NCBI GenBank assembly: GCA_934183355.1
Contig: CAKPST010000049.1
Coordinates: 1 to 16,711 of the forward strand
Direction: 5' to 3'
DNA: 16,711 bases
Source of the DNA: an uncultured Prevotella sp.
GTDB taxonomy: Bacteria > Bacteroidota > Bacteroidia > Bacteroidales > Bacteroidaceae
Under the pieces are notes generated by a model, which saw only the letters and a program-made list of their open reading frames with translations, was not told the origin of the DNA and did not search any database. Both the position numbers and the translations under genes were made by a program. Of this stretch, positions 1 to 6,964 are shown in pieces. Positions within the stretch are counted from its first letter, which is position 1. Every line of letters starts with the position of its first letter.

Positions 1-2
1 GC

Positions 3-239
3 CGAAACATCTCTCCAATATATTACCATAAGACGGATGACTCACGCTTGGAATTAGATTTTGTAATACAATATAAGGGAAAACTGTTGCCTATAGAAGT
101 CAAGGCTGAGGGTAATGTAAGAGCCAACTCACTAATGACTCTTCTCAAAGCTAATCCTGACTTACACGCTGTAAGATTCTCAATGCTCCCTTACAAGAAG
201 CAAGAACAGCTTTTTTGTGTTCCTTTGTATGTTATATAA
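3..239 (+). CDS. DUF4143-type AAA ATPase, C-terminal fragment (5' end outside window)
   Basis: This is the last 78 codons of a gene entering from the left edge. The reading frame is open back to base 3, so the TTG at 48 is not a real start. The residues include a D-D-S-R-L-E-L-D-F stretch followed by a P-I-E-V-K-A motif, the nuclease-like beta-strand pattern that closes DUF4143 proteins. These are stand-alone P-loop ATPases, about 400 aa long, common in Bacteroidales, with an N-terminal AAA domain and a C-terminal DUF4143 domain. Their physiological role is not established. The end of the protein (S-M-L-P-Y then V-P-L-Y-V-I) also fits the family. The ATPase domain lies outside the window, so completeness of the gene cannot be judged. 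The family call is recognition by eye. Confidence 0.72.
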   Translation, partial: RNISPIYYHKTDDSRLELDFVIQYKGKLLPIEVKAEGNVRANSLMTLLKANPDLHAVRFSMLPYKKQEQLFCVPLYVI

Positions 240-243
240 CTGC

Positions 244-324
244 ATGGAGGAAAGCACCAAAATCATATCGCTGATTTATTCGATGATAACAATCGGACTT
301 ACTGTCATCACAGCCCTCATATAA
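244..324 (+). CDS. possible 26-aa hydrophobic small protein
   Basis: An ATG four bases after the preceding stop opens a 26-codon frame ending in TAA. The predicted peptide has a short charged N-terminus (M-E-E-S-T-K) followed by about 20 uncharged, mostly hydrophobic residues rich in Ile, Leu, Thr and Val, enough to cross a membrane once. Its closeness to the upstream gene would allow translational coupling. No clear ribosome binding site is seen, which is common in this phylum. I do not recognise a family: it superficially resembles the small hydrophobic 'smalltalk' proteins of Bacteroidales but lacks their Cys-containing C-terminal end. A frame this short can occur by chance, so the call rests on composition and position only. 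Confidence 0.25.
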   Translation: MEESTKIISLIYSMITIGLTVITALI

Positions 325-325
325 A

Positions 326-471
326 AATTAACGGCTTAATTAACGGATAATTAACCGGCATTAACGACTACTTATTAATCTTTGTCGTTAATTCCCATTA
401 ATTAATCGTTAATTAAGCCGTTAATTATTCGTTAATTTAAGCGTTAATTATTCGTTAATTATTCGTTAATT
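326..471. repeat. ATTAACG-unit inverted-repeat array (copy 1)
   Basis: Two 43-nt arms, 326-368 and 384-426, are reverse complements at 38 of 43 positions and are separated by a 15-nt spacer (369-383). Each arm is built from ATTAACG units about 11-12 bp apart, pointing inward on the left and outward (CGTTAAT) on the right. The right side continues to about 471 with more CGTTAATTATT-like units that have no left partner. If transcribed, either strand could form a very long hairpin. It lies between the convergent DUF4143 and uridine phosphorylase genes. The same architecture occurs at 7904-8053. No coding potential is seen in it. Confidence 0.88.
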
Positions 472-491
472 ACATGTGTTGATTTCGTGCT

Positions 492-1373
492 TTACAATCT
501 CTCCAGCACAGTCTTGATAAGATCATCGATGTGGCTCTTATATCCCGTGTCAGCATTCTTGGTGCGGCGGTTGGCAATCACCATGCACACAGTAGTAGCC
601 TTATGTCCCATTAGACGAGCCAATCCAGCGAGAGCCGAGCTTTCCATCTCAAAGTTGTTGATGCGGATGCCGTTATATTCGAAACTCTCAATCTTCTCGT
701 TCTGATGTGGGTCGGCAAGAGGAATGCGCAGTTCGCGACCCTGCGGACCGAAGAAGCCACCGCATGCCACGGTGAATCCGCGCACCATGTCGTCCTTAGC
801 AATGCGCTCCACCAGCTCCTTGTCGGCAGCCACCACGTAGGGAGCAGGCTGACACATATTGCCCGACCATCCCAGATGATTGAGCAATGCACGCTCCATC
901 TGAAGGTTGCACACAGCGTTGCGTCCAGCATAGAAGTTGAGCAAGCCGTCGAAACCTATAGAATATTCCGAGCAAACGAATGTTCCCGGAGGAGTGTTGA
1001 GCTGCAATCCACCGCAAGTGCCGATGCGCACCACCTCAAGCTGGCGCAACTGCTCCTTCTCCTCGCGAGTGTTGAAGTCGATATTGGCAAGAGCGTCCAC
1101 CTCGTTCATCACGATGTCGATGTTGTCGCAACCGATGCCTGTAGAGATTACGGTGATGCGCTTGCCCTTATATGTGCCAGTTACGGTGTGGAATTCGCGG
1201 CTCTCCACGTCACACTCCTTAGAGTCGAAGTGCGAAGCTACGAGATTTACACGACCAGGGTCGCCCACGAGTATCACTTTATCAGCGAGGTTTTCGGGTT
1301 TCACATGAAGGTGGAACACGCTTCCGTCGCCATTGATGATGAGTTCAGATTCTGCAAAATGTTTCTTTGTCAT
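492..1373 (-). CDS. udp: uridine phosphorylase (nucleoside phosphorylase family)
   Basis: This cytosolic enzyme of the PNP/UDP phosphorylase superfamily would split uridine with phosphate into uracil and ribose-1-phosphate for pyrimidine salvage. The 293-aa product has the phosphate-binding G-D-P-G-R-V motif (residues 37-42), R-I-G-T-C-G-G (116-122), and an N-F-E-M-E-S segment (240-245) holding the ribose-binding Glu-Met-Glu. Q211-x-R213 in G-P-Q-G-R fits the Gln and Arg that bind the uracil ring in the E. coli enzyme, favouring uridine over purine substrates. It is about 40 residues longer than E. coli Udp, mainly at the N-terminus and in a mid-protein insertion. It starts 42 nt after the stop of the PD40 gene, which suggests co-transcription. 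The ATG at 1373 is the natural start. Confidence 0.9.
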   Translation of the reverse strand: MTKKHFAESELIINGDGSVFHLHVKPENLADKVILVGDPGRVNLVASHFDSKECDVESREFHTVTGTYKGKRITVISTGIGCDNIDIVMNEVDALANIDFNTREEKEQLRQLEVVRIGTCGGLQLNTPPGTFVCSEYSIGFDGLLNFYAGRNAVCNLQMERALLNHLGWSGNMCQPAPYVVAADKELVERIAKDDMVRGFTVACGGFFGPQGRELRIPLADPHQNEKIESFEYNGIRINNFEMESSALAGLARLMGHKATTVCMVIANRRTKNADTGYKSHIDDLIKTVLERL

Positions 1374-1390
1374 AATAGAATAGAGTTTTT

Positions 1391-1432
1391 TGTTTTATTT
1401 GTTTCCAAATATGTTTTATTTGTTTCCCAATA
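1391..1432 (-). repeat. 21-bp tandem duplication across the 3' end of the PD40 gene
   Basis: Units 1391-1411 and 1412-1432 match at 20 of 21 positions, with no gap between them. The second unit carries the last codons and the stop of the upstream gene (…L-G-N-K-stop). The first unit, just outside the gene, repeats the same codons and stop in the same frame (F-G-N-K-stop). This is most simply a replication-slippage duplication that left the protein unchanged. Confidence 0.85.
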
Positions 1433-2630
1433 TGTTGTTCTCCTTGATTCTCAGTTCGCGCTCGGTCTGTCGCAGCGTGTCCCTTGTCTGGTTCACTATC
1501 TGCTCCAGTTTCTCTATCTGCTTGCCCACGAATGTGCGCTCAGACGACGGCGCGTTGTGATATTTCAGACGCATTTTCTCCAGTTTCGCCATGTCCGTCT
1601 TTAGGCTGTTGGTCAGTCTTATCACCTCGAAGTAGGTTCGCCGTGTCTCGTCCGAATGGAATTGCTCAGGTCGGGTGTATGTCGTAGCGTCGTTAACAAC
1701 GAATGCCAGCTCAGTGGCGGCAGTCGAAGTGTGGTCGGCGTTGGCATGTAGGCGGTTGAGACGCTGCATCTCCTTGGCACGTTTCTCGGGTTTGGTCCAT
1801 GTGTCGCTGATGCGAGTCAGGTCGGCGAGAGCCACGAGCTGCTTGTGCTCCATCTCGTCGGCATTATAGTTCTCTCTGGATGCGGCAGGCACAAAGGCAT
1901 AGACGCAAGCCTTGCCCTCGGGCTGGCGGCGTGTGGAAGCAAACCAAGCCATGCGGTCGGCATCGGCAATGATGAAGGCATAGTCGTCGGCAGACGAGTT
2001 GAAGGGCAGACCGATGTTTTCAGCCTGCATGAAAGTGCCCTCGTCGGCGTCATATTTGGTCATGAAGATATCGCGATGGCCCAGTCCCTCGTCGTCCTTC
2101 GACTTAGCAGCGAAGTAGAGAGTCTGTCCGTCGGACGCCATATAGGGGAAACAGATGTCCGTGAAATTGTCGTTCACCTCCTTGATGGCTCGTGGCTTAG
2201 CCCATGAGTCGCCCAGTTTGTCGCACATATAGAGTCGCGAGATGCTGTCGGTGCCAATCTCGGTATAGTAGCATCGGTTGCCAAATCCGTTGACAAAGAC
2301 ATACTGGTCGTTGGCGGCAGGCTTGCCGAAGAAGTGGCTATACTTGACATATTGTCCGTAAGCCTTGGGCAGAGGAATGGCACTGAGCACATTGTCGCGG
2401 TCGACGATGGTGCTGTCGATGACAAACACCTTCTGTGTATTGGGCAGCATGTAGTTGTACAGGGCTTTCGCCTTGGCGGTCATGCCGTCGGTGGTGCTTG
2501 TTGTCTTGGCTTGTTTTGCGGCTACGGCAGTTTTCTTTGGAGCAGCCTTCTTTGCTCCCTTCTTATTTTGGGCGAATGATGGGGAGGCTATCAAGGCCAT
2601 TGCCAATAGTGTAATTATTCTCGTTTTCAT
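1416..2630 (-). CDS. exported PD40 (WD40-like) beta-propeller repeat protein
   Basis: The 404-aa product begins with a clear signal peptide (K-R near the start, hydrophobic core, A-S-P-S-F-A then Q21), so it is exported to the periplasm or cell surface. A Lys/Ala-rich linker (about 22-45) follows. Residues about 100-250 hold PD40-type repeats; the best is at 161-193, with A-S-D-G-Q-T-L-Y-F followed by G-H-R-D-I-F-M. Such repeats form propeller blades in TolB and in Bacteroidetes OmpA-like proteins. No OmpA peptidoglycan-binding domain is present. Instead the C-terminal 80 residues are highly charged and probably form a coiled coil. Function is unknown; an envelope scaffold or binding role is inferred. 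It is the first gene of a probable pair with uridine phosphorylase, with a promoter-like TATCTTTG just upstream. Confidence 0.75.
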   Translation of the reverse strand: MKTRIITLLAMALIASPSFAQNKKGAKKAAPKKTAVAAKQAKTTSTTDGMTAKAKALYNYMLPNTQKVFVIDSTIVDRDNVLSAIPLPKAYGQYVKYSHFFGKPAANDQYVFVNGFGNRCYYTEIGTDSISRLYMCDKLGDSWAKPRAIKEVNDNFTDICFPYMASDGQTLYFAAKSKDDEGLGHRDIFMTKYDADEGTFMQAENIGLPFNSSADDYAFIIADADRMAWFASTRRQPEGKACVYAFVPAASRENYNADEMEHKQLVALADLTRISDTWTKPEKRAKEMQRLNRLHANADHTSTAATELAFVVNDATTYTRPEQFHSDETRRTYFEVIRLTNSLKTDMAKLEKMRLKYHNAPSSERTFVGKQIEKLEQIVNQTRDTLRQTERELRIKENNILGNK

Positions 2631-2656
2631 TCCGATTATTTTAGATTGGTAAAGTG

Positions 2657-2664
2657 CAAAGATA
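2657..2664 (-). promoter_or_regulatory. -7 promoter element for the PD40 gene
   Basis: On the minus strand this reads TATCTTTG, a perfect match to the Bacteroidetes primary sigma -7 element TAnnTTTG, 26 nt before the ATG. The -33 element is poor: ATTG at 2686-2689, spacing 21. Confidence 0.55.
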
Positions 2665-2703
2665 CAAGAAAATCTTGATATTGTGCAATTATTCAGGGGT
2701 TAT

Positions 2704-3642
2704 TTATTTTCTAATCATCACGAACAGCATTCGTCTTGTTAGCCTGCTGCTCATCATTCGGCGGAAATACTTGTAGCGCTTGGTGTAGTCGCGGTCGGGC
2801 AGTGGATAGAGTCCATGGTCGCGTAGGCGCTCTGTGGTCTCCATCAGCAGGTCGTGATTGTGTGTGCGGCGTATGATGTTGTACAGATATTCCATTGTCA
2901 GCTGGGCTATGCGGCGGTTGAGTGCGGCACGGTCGGCTTCTGGCACAACGAGACTTTGCAGATGCAGCAGAGTGCGCTCGGTGTCGGCAAAGAGCGATTC
3001 GGTGTGCTCGTAGTCGGTGGTTGCGGCATCGGCAGATGGGCGGTGATAGTAGGCCTCGGCTTCGGTGGTGAAGAAATGCTCTGAACGCAGAAACAGTTGC
3101 GGCGTAAACTCCTCGTCTTCGTGCGACAGACCCGTGGTGAAACTCAGTTCGCCAAGCATGTTGCGCTCAAAGATGTAGCCATAGGCGGCTGTGCGTATGT
3201 TGTTGTCGCGCATGTAGAGACTGCCCGTTGTTGGTCCGTCATAGGTGAAGGGCGTATCCACGTCCGACAGGTTCTGCGTGCTCTTGAACAACACCACGTC
3301 GGGATTGTGATAGCGTGCTATGTCGAGGCAATGCTCGTAGGGCGCACGTATCAGCACGTCGTGTCCGTCGACAAACTGCACAAATCGACCCGTTGCCATG
3401 CGCAGACCCAAGTTGCGCGACGACGATAGACCCTCGCTGCGCTGGCGTATGTAGATGATGTTGTCGGCAAGGTCGGCAAGGTCGTTGAGTGGCGTAAACT
3501 CCGAACCATCGTCTATCATTATCAGTTGGCGCTCCTGCTGGCTGAGCGACAGCGAGAGAATGCTCTCGACACATTCGCGCAGATGCTCAGGCTCGGTGTT
3601 GTGGACGTGTATGATGAAACTCACTAATGGTTGGTTGGTCAT
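2704..3642 (-). CDS. family 2 glycosyltransferase
   Basis: This is a GT-A fold inverting glycosyltransferase that would transfer a sugar from a nucleotide sugar onto a growing surface glycan at the inner face of the membrane. The 312-aa product opens with V-S-F-I-I-H-V-H-N, has the nucleotide-binding D-D-G-S (44-47), the G-L-S-S-S-R-N acceptor-side motif (71-77), and F-V-D-G-H-D (90-95), where most relatives have an Asp-x-Asp metal site. A later H-E-D-E-E-F motif matches the ED/EDE catalytic-base region of capsule and O-antigen enzymes. No membrane helix is seen. The ATG at 3642 is chosen: the frame extends to a TTG at 3693, but a -7 box at 3691-3698 overlaps that codon. It is divergent from a flippase gene, which supports a polysaccharide role. 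The sugar cannot be predicted. Confidence 0.85.
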   Translation of the reverse strand: MTNQPLVSFIIHVHNTEPEHLRECVESILSLSLSQQERQLIMIDDGSEFTPLNDLADLADNIIYIRQRSEGLSSSRNLGLRMATGRFVQFVDGHDVLIRAPYEHCLDIARYHNPDVVLFKSTQNLSDVDTPFTYDGPTTGSLYMRDNNIRTAAYGYIFERNMLGELSFTTGLSHEDEEFTPQLFLRSEHFFTTEAEAYYHRPSADAATTDYEHTESLFADTERTLLHLQSLVVPEADRAALNRRIAQLTMEYLYNIIRRTHNHDLLMETTERLRDHGLYPLPDRDYTKRYKYFRRMMSSRLTRRMLFVMIRK

Positions 3643-3659
3643 AATGGGTAGTGTTTTTT

Positions 3660-3698
3660 CTTTTGCAAGTGATGTATAATTTCTTTTCTGCAAAAGTA
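3660..3698 (-). promoter_or_regulatory. promoter region of the glycosyltransferase gene
   Basis: The minus strand reads TACTTTTG at 3691-3698, a perfect TAnnTTTG -7 element. It overlaps one arm of an 8-bp inverted repeat, CTTTTGCA (3660-3667) and TGCAAAAG (3689-3696). No convincing -33 box is seen. The arms could be an operator or coincidental. Confidence 0.45.
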
Positions 3699-3730
3699 AT
3701 AAATTATATTTAATTGCGTTAAGATATATA

Positions 3731-5215
3731 ATGGAAAAACAGAATAGCTATACTCATATACTTAAATATACGGGTTTGTTTGGCTGGGTGCAAGGGCTCA
3801 ATATCCTTGTGGGACTCGTGCGCAACAAACTCGTGGCTCTCATCCTCGGCACGATGGGCATGGGATTGCTCGCCCTGTACTCTTCCACCATCAAGCTCGT
3901 GGGTGACTCCACCAATCTCGGATTGTCGATAAGTGCCGTGAGAGACATCTCTGCCGCCTTTGAGAGTGGCGACGTGCGCAGGCTTGAGCGCCGCATAGCA
4001 GTCTTTCGGCATTGGTGTCTGCTTACAGCCTTGTTCGGTTTTCTGGTTTGTCTGGTGATGGCGCCGCTGCTGGGCAGGTGGACTTTCTCCACTGGCGACC
4101 ACACTCTGCACTTCATGCTGCTCGCCCCGGTGGTGGGATTCACCACTTTCTCTACGGGCGAACTTGCCATTCTCAAGGCTACACGACATTTGCAGGCAGT
4201 GGCTGTCAGCTCGGTCTATGTGGCAGTGGCAACGCTTCTGCTCTCTGTACCCATCTATTATTTCTTCGGCAATAGTGGCATCGTCCCCTCGTTGGCTATG
4301 GTCACGTTGGCTCAGATGCTGATAGTGATGCGATTCTCGCTGCACGCCTATCCCATGCGGCTCAGCATGAACCGTTCGTTGCTGCGCGAAGGCTATGGGT
4401 TTGTTGGTCTCGGACTGGCGTTTGTCTTTGCAGGCATGGCAGCGAGTGGAGCAGAGATGGGCATTCGTGCCTTTCTCAATCGTGCCGGTGGCATCGACGT
4501 CGTGGGACTCTACAACGCCGCCTACGTCATGATATTCACCTATGCCGGAATGATATTTACGGCTATGGAGACCGACTATTATCCTCGTCTATCGTCAATA
4601 GGACGGTTGGGCAGCGAGTTCAACGCCGTTGTCAACACCCAGATAGAGGTGTCGTTGCATCTTGTGTCGCCCTTGCTAGTGGTGTTCATCATGGCTATGC
4701 CCCTGCTCTTGCCAGCAATGTATAGCGGCAAGTTCATGCCCGTGTTGCCCATGATGCAGGTGGCAGCCCTCTCGATGTATGCTCGCGCCATGTATCTGCC
4801 CATTGAGTATATATCGTTGTCGCGTGGCGACTCGCTGACATATCTCTTCATGGAGTCGCTGGCAGCCGCCCTGCTTGTGTGTGGCGTGGTCGTGGGATTT
4901 AACGTGTTCGGACTGTGGGGAGCCGGATTGGGCATCACGGTGGCAGCGTTCACCGAATTTGTCTTTGTTGCCGTGTTCTATCGTCTGCGCTATGGCTACG
5001 CAATGTCGACGCCATTGCTGCTCACCATCGCCACCCATGTCGCCATCGGATTCTGCGTCTATGTGTCTACATTGATAGAGCGTTGGTGGATTGGCTACAT
5101 GCTCGGAACCGTCCTCTTTGTCGTCGACTTGTGCTACACTCTGAATGTGCTGCGCAAGAACACGGATATTGTGGACAAAATAAGGAAGAAGCTGAAGATA
5201 AAGAGACGGGGATAA
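3731..5215 (+). CDS. Wzx-like polysaccharide flippase (O-antigen translocase family)
   Basis: This is an inner-membrane protein of the MOP (MATE/Wzx) superfamily that would flip undecaprenyl-linked glycan units from the cytoplasmic to the periplasmic face. The 494-aa product is almost entirely hydrophobic helices, about 12-14 of them, with short charged loops and a Lys/Arg-rich C-terminal tail. The N-terminus (Y-T-G-L-F-G-W-V-Q-G-L-N and V-R-N-K-L-V-A then L-G-T-M-G-M-G-L) is typical of Bacteroidetes O-antigen translocases, and length is normal. It is divergent from the glycosyltransferase and 41 nt upstream of an alpha/beta hydrolase on the same strand. No other glycan genes (polymerase, initiating transferase) are in view, so this is not a full O-antigen cluster. 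The transported glycan is unknown. Confidence 0.85.
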   Translation: MEKQNSYTHILKYTGLFGWVQGLNILVGLVRNKLVALILGTMGMGLLALYSSTIKLVGDSTNLGLSISAVRDISAAFESGDVRRLERRIAVFRHWCLLTALFGFLVCLVMAPLLGRWTFSTGDHTLHFMLLAPVVGFTTFSTGELAILKATRHLQAVAVSSVYVAVATLLLSVPIYYFFGNSGIVPSLAMVTLAQMLIVMRFSLHAYPMRLSMNRSLLREGYGFVGLGLAFVFAGMAASGAEMGIRAFLNRAGGIDVVGLYNAAYVMIFTYAGMIFTAMETDYYPRLSSIGRLGSEFNAVVNTQIEVSLHLVSPLLVVFIMAMPLLLPAMYSGKFMPVLPMMQVAALSMYARAMYLPIEYISLSRGDSLTYLFMESLAAALLVCGVVVGFNVFGLWGAGLGITVAAFTEFVFVAVFYRLRYGYAMSTPLLLTIATHVAIGFCVYVSTLIERWWIGYMLGTVLFVVDLCYTLNVLRKNTDIVDKIRKKLKIKRRG

Positions 5216-5256
5216 GAGACTTCTATACTTTGATAAAACCCAAAAACGAAAATAAT

Positions 5257-6219
5257 ATGAACAAGAAGAATTGGATATTAGGCTCATTTGTGGCTGTGAT
5301 AGTATTGCTGGCTATAAGTGTTGTTGGCACGAGTTGCTATATGCTCAACTATTCGCTCGGCTACACACATGCCGATCGCAAGTCGGTGGGCAGTTGGAAG
5401 CAGCGTGTTGCCAACGAGTGTCCGTGGACTGTGGCATGGATGGACTCGATATATGCCAACCATTGTGTTAAGGACACCTTTGTGGAGATGCCCTCAGGCT
5501 ACAAGGCGCACGCTATATATATGTATGCTCCAGAGCCGACACGCAAGACGGCTGTCGTGGTGCATGGCTATAAGGTGCGTGCCGAGGGAATGTTGCACAT
5601 TGCCTATCTCTACAATCACGACCTCAAATATAATGTGTTGCTGCCCGACCTCTACGGACACGGACTCAGCGAGGGCGACCACATACAAATGGGGTGGAAC
5701 GACCGTTGGGATGTGATGAGATGGTCGGGTGTTGCCAATGAAATCTTTGCGCCTAAGACTAAGGATGCGAACACCGAACAGGTGTTGCATGGCATTTCGA
5801 TGGGTGCAGCGACGGTGATGGCTGTGTCGGGCGAGATGACTCCAATGTACGTCAAGTGGTTTGTTGAGGACTGCGGATTCTCAAGTGTGTGGGATGAGTT
5901 TGAGGCGCAACTCAAGGACCAGTTTGGTCTGCCATCCTTCCCACTCATGAACGTCACATCGTGGTTGTGCCGTGAGCGATATGGATGGTCGTTTGTGGCA
6001 GCTCGTCAGATTGACCAGGTGAAGGCAAGCACCAAGCCAATGCTCTTCATTCATGGCGACAAAGATGCCTTTGTGCCTTATGCCATGCTGCGTCCGCTGT
6101 ATGATGCCAAGACCCATGGACGCAAAGCAATGTGGATAGCACGTGGGTCGGTACACGCAATGGCGTATAGCGACCATAGGGAAGAATATACGAGGGAAGT
6201 GGAGAAGTTTCTGAAGTGA
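5257..6219 (+). CDS. membrane-anchored alpha/beta hydrolase
   Basis: The 320-aa product starts with a positively charged tip and one hydrophobic helix (residues 6-30). This could be an anchor or an uncleaved signal, placing the enzyme outside the inner membrane. The alpha/beta hydrolase fold shows the oxyanion strand V-V-H-G-Y (101-105), D-L-Y-G-H-G (131-136), the nucleophile elbow G-I-S-M-G with Ser181, an acid in H-G-D-K-D-A-F-V-P (Asp270 the best candidate) and His300. The order matches serine esterases and S33-like peptidases, including the YqkD type. The substrate is unknown. The frame is open far upstream into the flippase gene, but the ATG at 5257 gives the hydrophobic N-terminus and a 41-nt gap. 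It probably shares a transcript with the flippase; a glycan-modifying esterase role is speculative. Confidence 0.82.
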   Translation: MNKKNWILGSFVAVIVLLAISVVGTSCYMLNYSLGYTHADRKSVGSWKQRVANECPWTVAWMDSIYANHCVKDTFVEMPSGYKAHAIYMYAPEPTRKTAVVVHGYKVRAEGMLHIAYLYNHDLKYNVLLPDLYGHGLSEGDHIQMGWNDRWDVMRWSGVANEIFAPKTKDANTEQVLHGISMGAATVMAVSGEMTPMYVKWFVEDCGFSSVWDEFEAQLKDQFGLPSFPLMNVTSWLCRERYGWSFVAARQIDQVKASTKPMLFIHGDKDAFVPYAMLRPLYDAKTHGRKAMWIARGSVHAMAYSDHREEYTREVEKFLK

Positions 6220-6233
6220 GAAGTTTAAACTTC
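6220..6233. other. 14-bp perfect palindrome at a convergent gene junction
   Basis: GAAGTTTAAACTTC is a gapless perfect palindrome filling the 12-bp gap between two convergent stop codons and overlapping the HD gene's stop. It lacks a loop and a T-tract, so it is not a good intrinsic terminator. A binding site or chance are both possible. Confidence 0.5.
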
Positions 6234-6870
6234 AACTATTTGTAATCTCTCTCATGATTTTATCAAACTCCTCTCTCAGTGCCTTTCGGTCGTTTATCGT
6301 CTCGCGTATTTCGCGCAGATACTTCTCGTTGGGCGAGTTTGGCAACCACAGTTTGATGTAGCCGTTGTTGGAATACTTGTGCTCCATGTGGTTAAGAAAG
6401 CGCTCCCAATGCTCCTCGTAGCTCTTTTCGGGATAGTGGTCGAGACCATATTCGATGGTGCGGCGGAACACATGGTCGGACTGCATGTCGCGGTCGGCCT
6501 CAGCAACAATCTTGCCGTAGATGCTGCGTGGCGCATGCGAAGCCGAGGCACGATGGTCTTCAACAGCCTCTTTCATAATCTTAATCTGCTCTTGGCTGAA
6601 CCAATGGCGCAGTCGCTGGTCGGCTGTCAGGATTTTGCCGCTTGTGATGTGGTGGATGGCTCGCGGTCCTTCGAGTCCAAGGTCGTGATAGGCGGCAACC
6701 ACGTAAGCCATGTTGATGTCGGCACCCGTTGAGAGGGCGAGCTGCAACGACTTCTTTATCACGTGGTTGGCGTGACTGAGGTTGTGTGCACGGTCGAAAG
6801 CGTTGTATCGGGGGAGTATGTTTTGCTCGACAAATTCCATGATGTCGAGGCTTACATTTCTGGTGTCCAT
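6232..6870 (-). CDS. HD-domain metal-dependent phosphohydrolase
   Basis: The 212-aa cytosolic protein carries the HD superfamily metal site: H33 in L-S-H-A-N-H-V, the H62-D63 doublet in A-Y-H-D-L-G-L-E-G, a possible extra ligand at H106 in E-D-H-R-A-S, and an Asp in A-E-A-D-R-D-M (126 or 128). HD proteins hydrolyse phosphate esters such as nucleotides, (p)ppGpp or cyclic dinucleotides. Nothing here fixes the substrate, and the RelA/SpoT synthetase and the GYP signature of c-di-GMP enzymes are absent. The C-terminal 70 residues are a charged helical tail. It is convergent with the hydrolase gene (12-bp gap) and divergent from menA. The ATG at 6870 places the start 25 nt from a -7 box. Confidence 0.85.
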   Translation of the reverse strand: MDTRNVSLDIMEFVEQNILPRYNAFDRAHNLSHANHVIKKSLQLALSTGADINMAYVVAAYHDLGLEGPRAIHHITSGKILTADQRLRHWFSQEQIKIMKEAVEDHRASASHAPRSIYGKIVAEADRDMQSDHVFRRTIEYGLDHYPEKSYEEHWERFLNHMEHKYSNNGYIKLWLPNSPNEKYLREIRETINDRKALREEFDKIMREITNS

Positions 6871-6891
6871 TGTGAATGATATTATGATTTA

Positions 6892-6927
6892 CTTGCAAAA
6901 TTAGTTTATTATGGCTAAATTTGCAAG
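6892..6927. promoter_or_regulatory. interlocked divergent promoters of the HD gene and menA
   Basis: On the plus strand, CTTG (6892-6895), 20 nt, then TAAATTTG (6916-6923) fits a Bacteroidetes promoter for menA. On the minus strand, CTTG (6924-6927), 20 nt, then TAATTTTG (6896-6903) fits one for the HD gene. The whole is an inverted repeat: 6892-6904 and 6915-6927 are reverse complements at 12 of 13 positions. The -33 box of each promoter abuts the -7 box of the other. Confidence 0.68.
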
Positions 6928-6964
6928 AAACAAGACGAATAAATAACTAATAAAAAAATAGAAA

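Noticed and set aside
244..324. Bacteroidales 'smalltalk' protein
   Set aside because: The size and hydrophobicity fit, but the conserved C-terminal Cys-containing end and the usual neighbours (HU-like protein, amidase) are missing.
326..471. CRISPR array
   Set aside because: The units are 11-12 bp, inverted around a centre, with no unique spacers and no cas genes.
705..1604. 299-codon open frame on the plus strand
   Set aside because: It lies antisense to uridine phosphorylase and the end of the PD40 gene, is rich in His, Val and Ser, and is explained by codon bias of the real genes.
4915..5256. N-terminal extension of the alpha/beta hydrolase into the flippase gene
   Set aside because: The upstream codons overlap a well-supported flippase frame and give basic, His/Arg-rich residues; the ATG at 5257 yields a proper membrane anchor.
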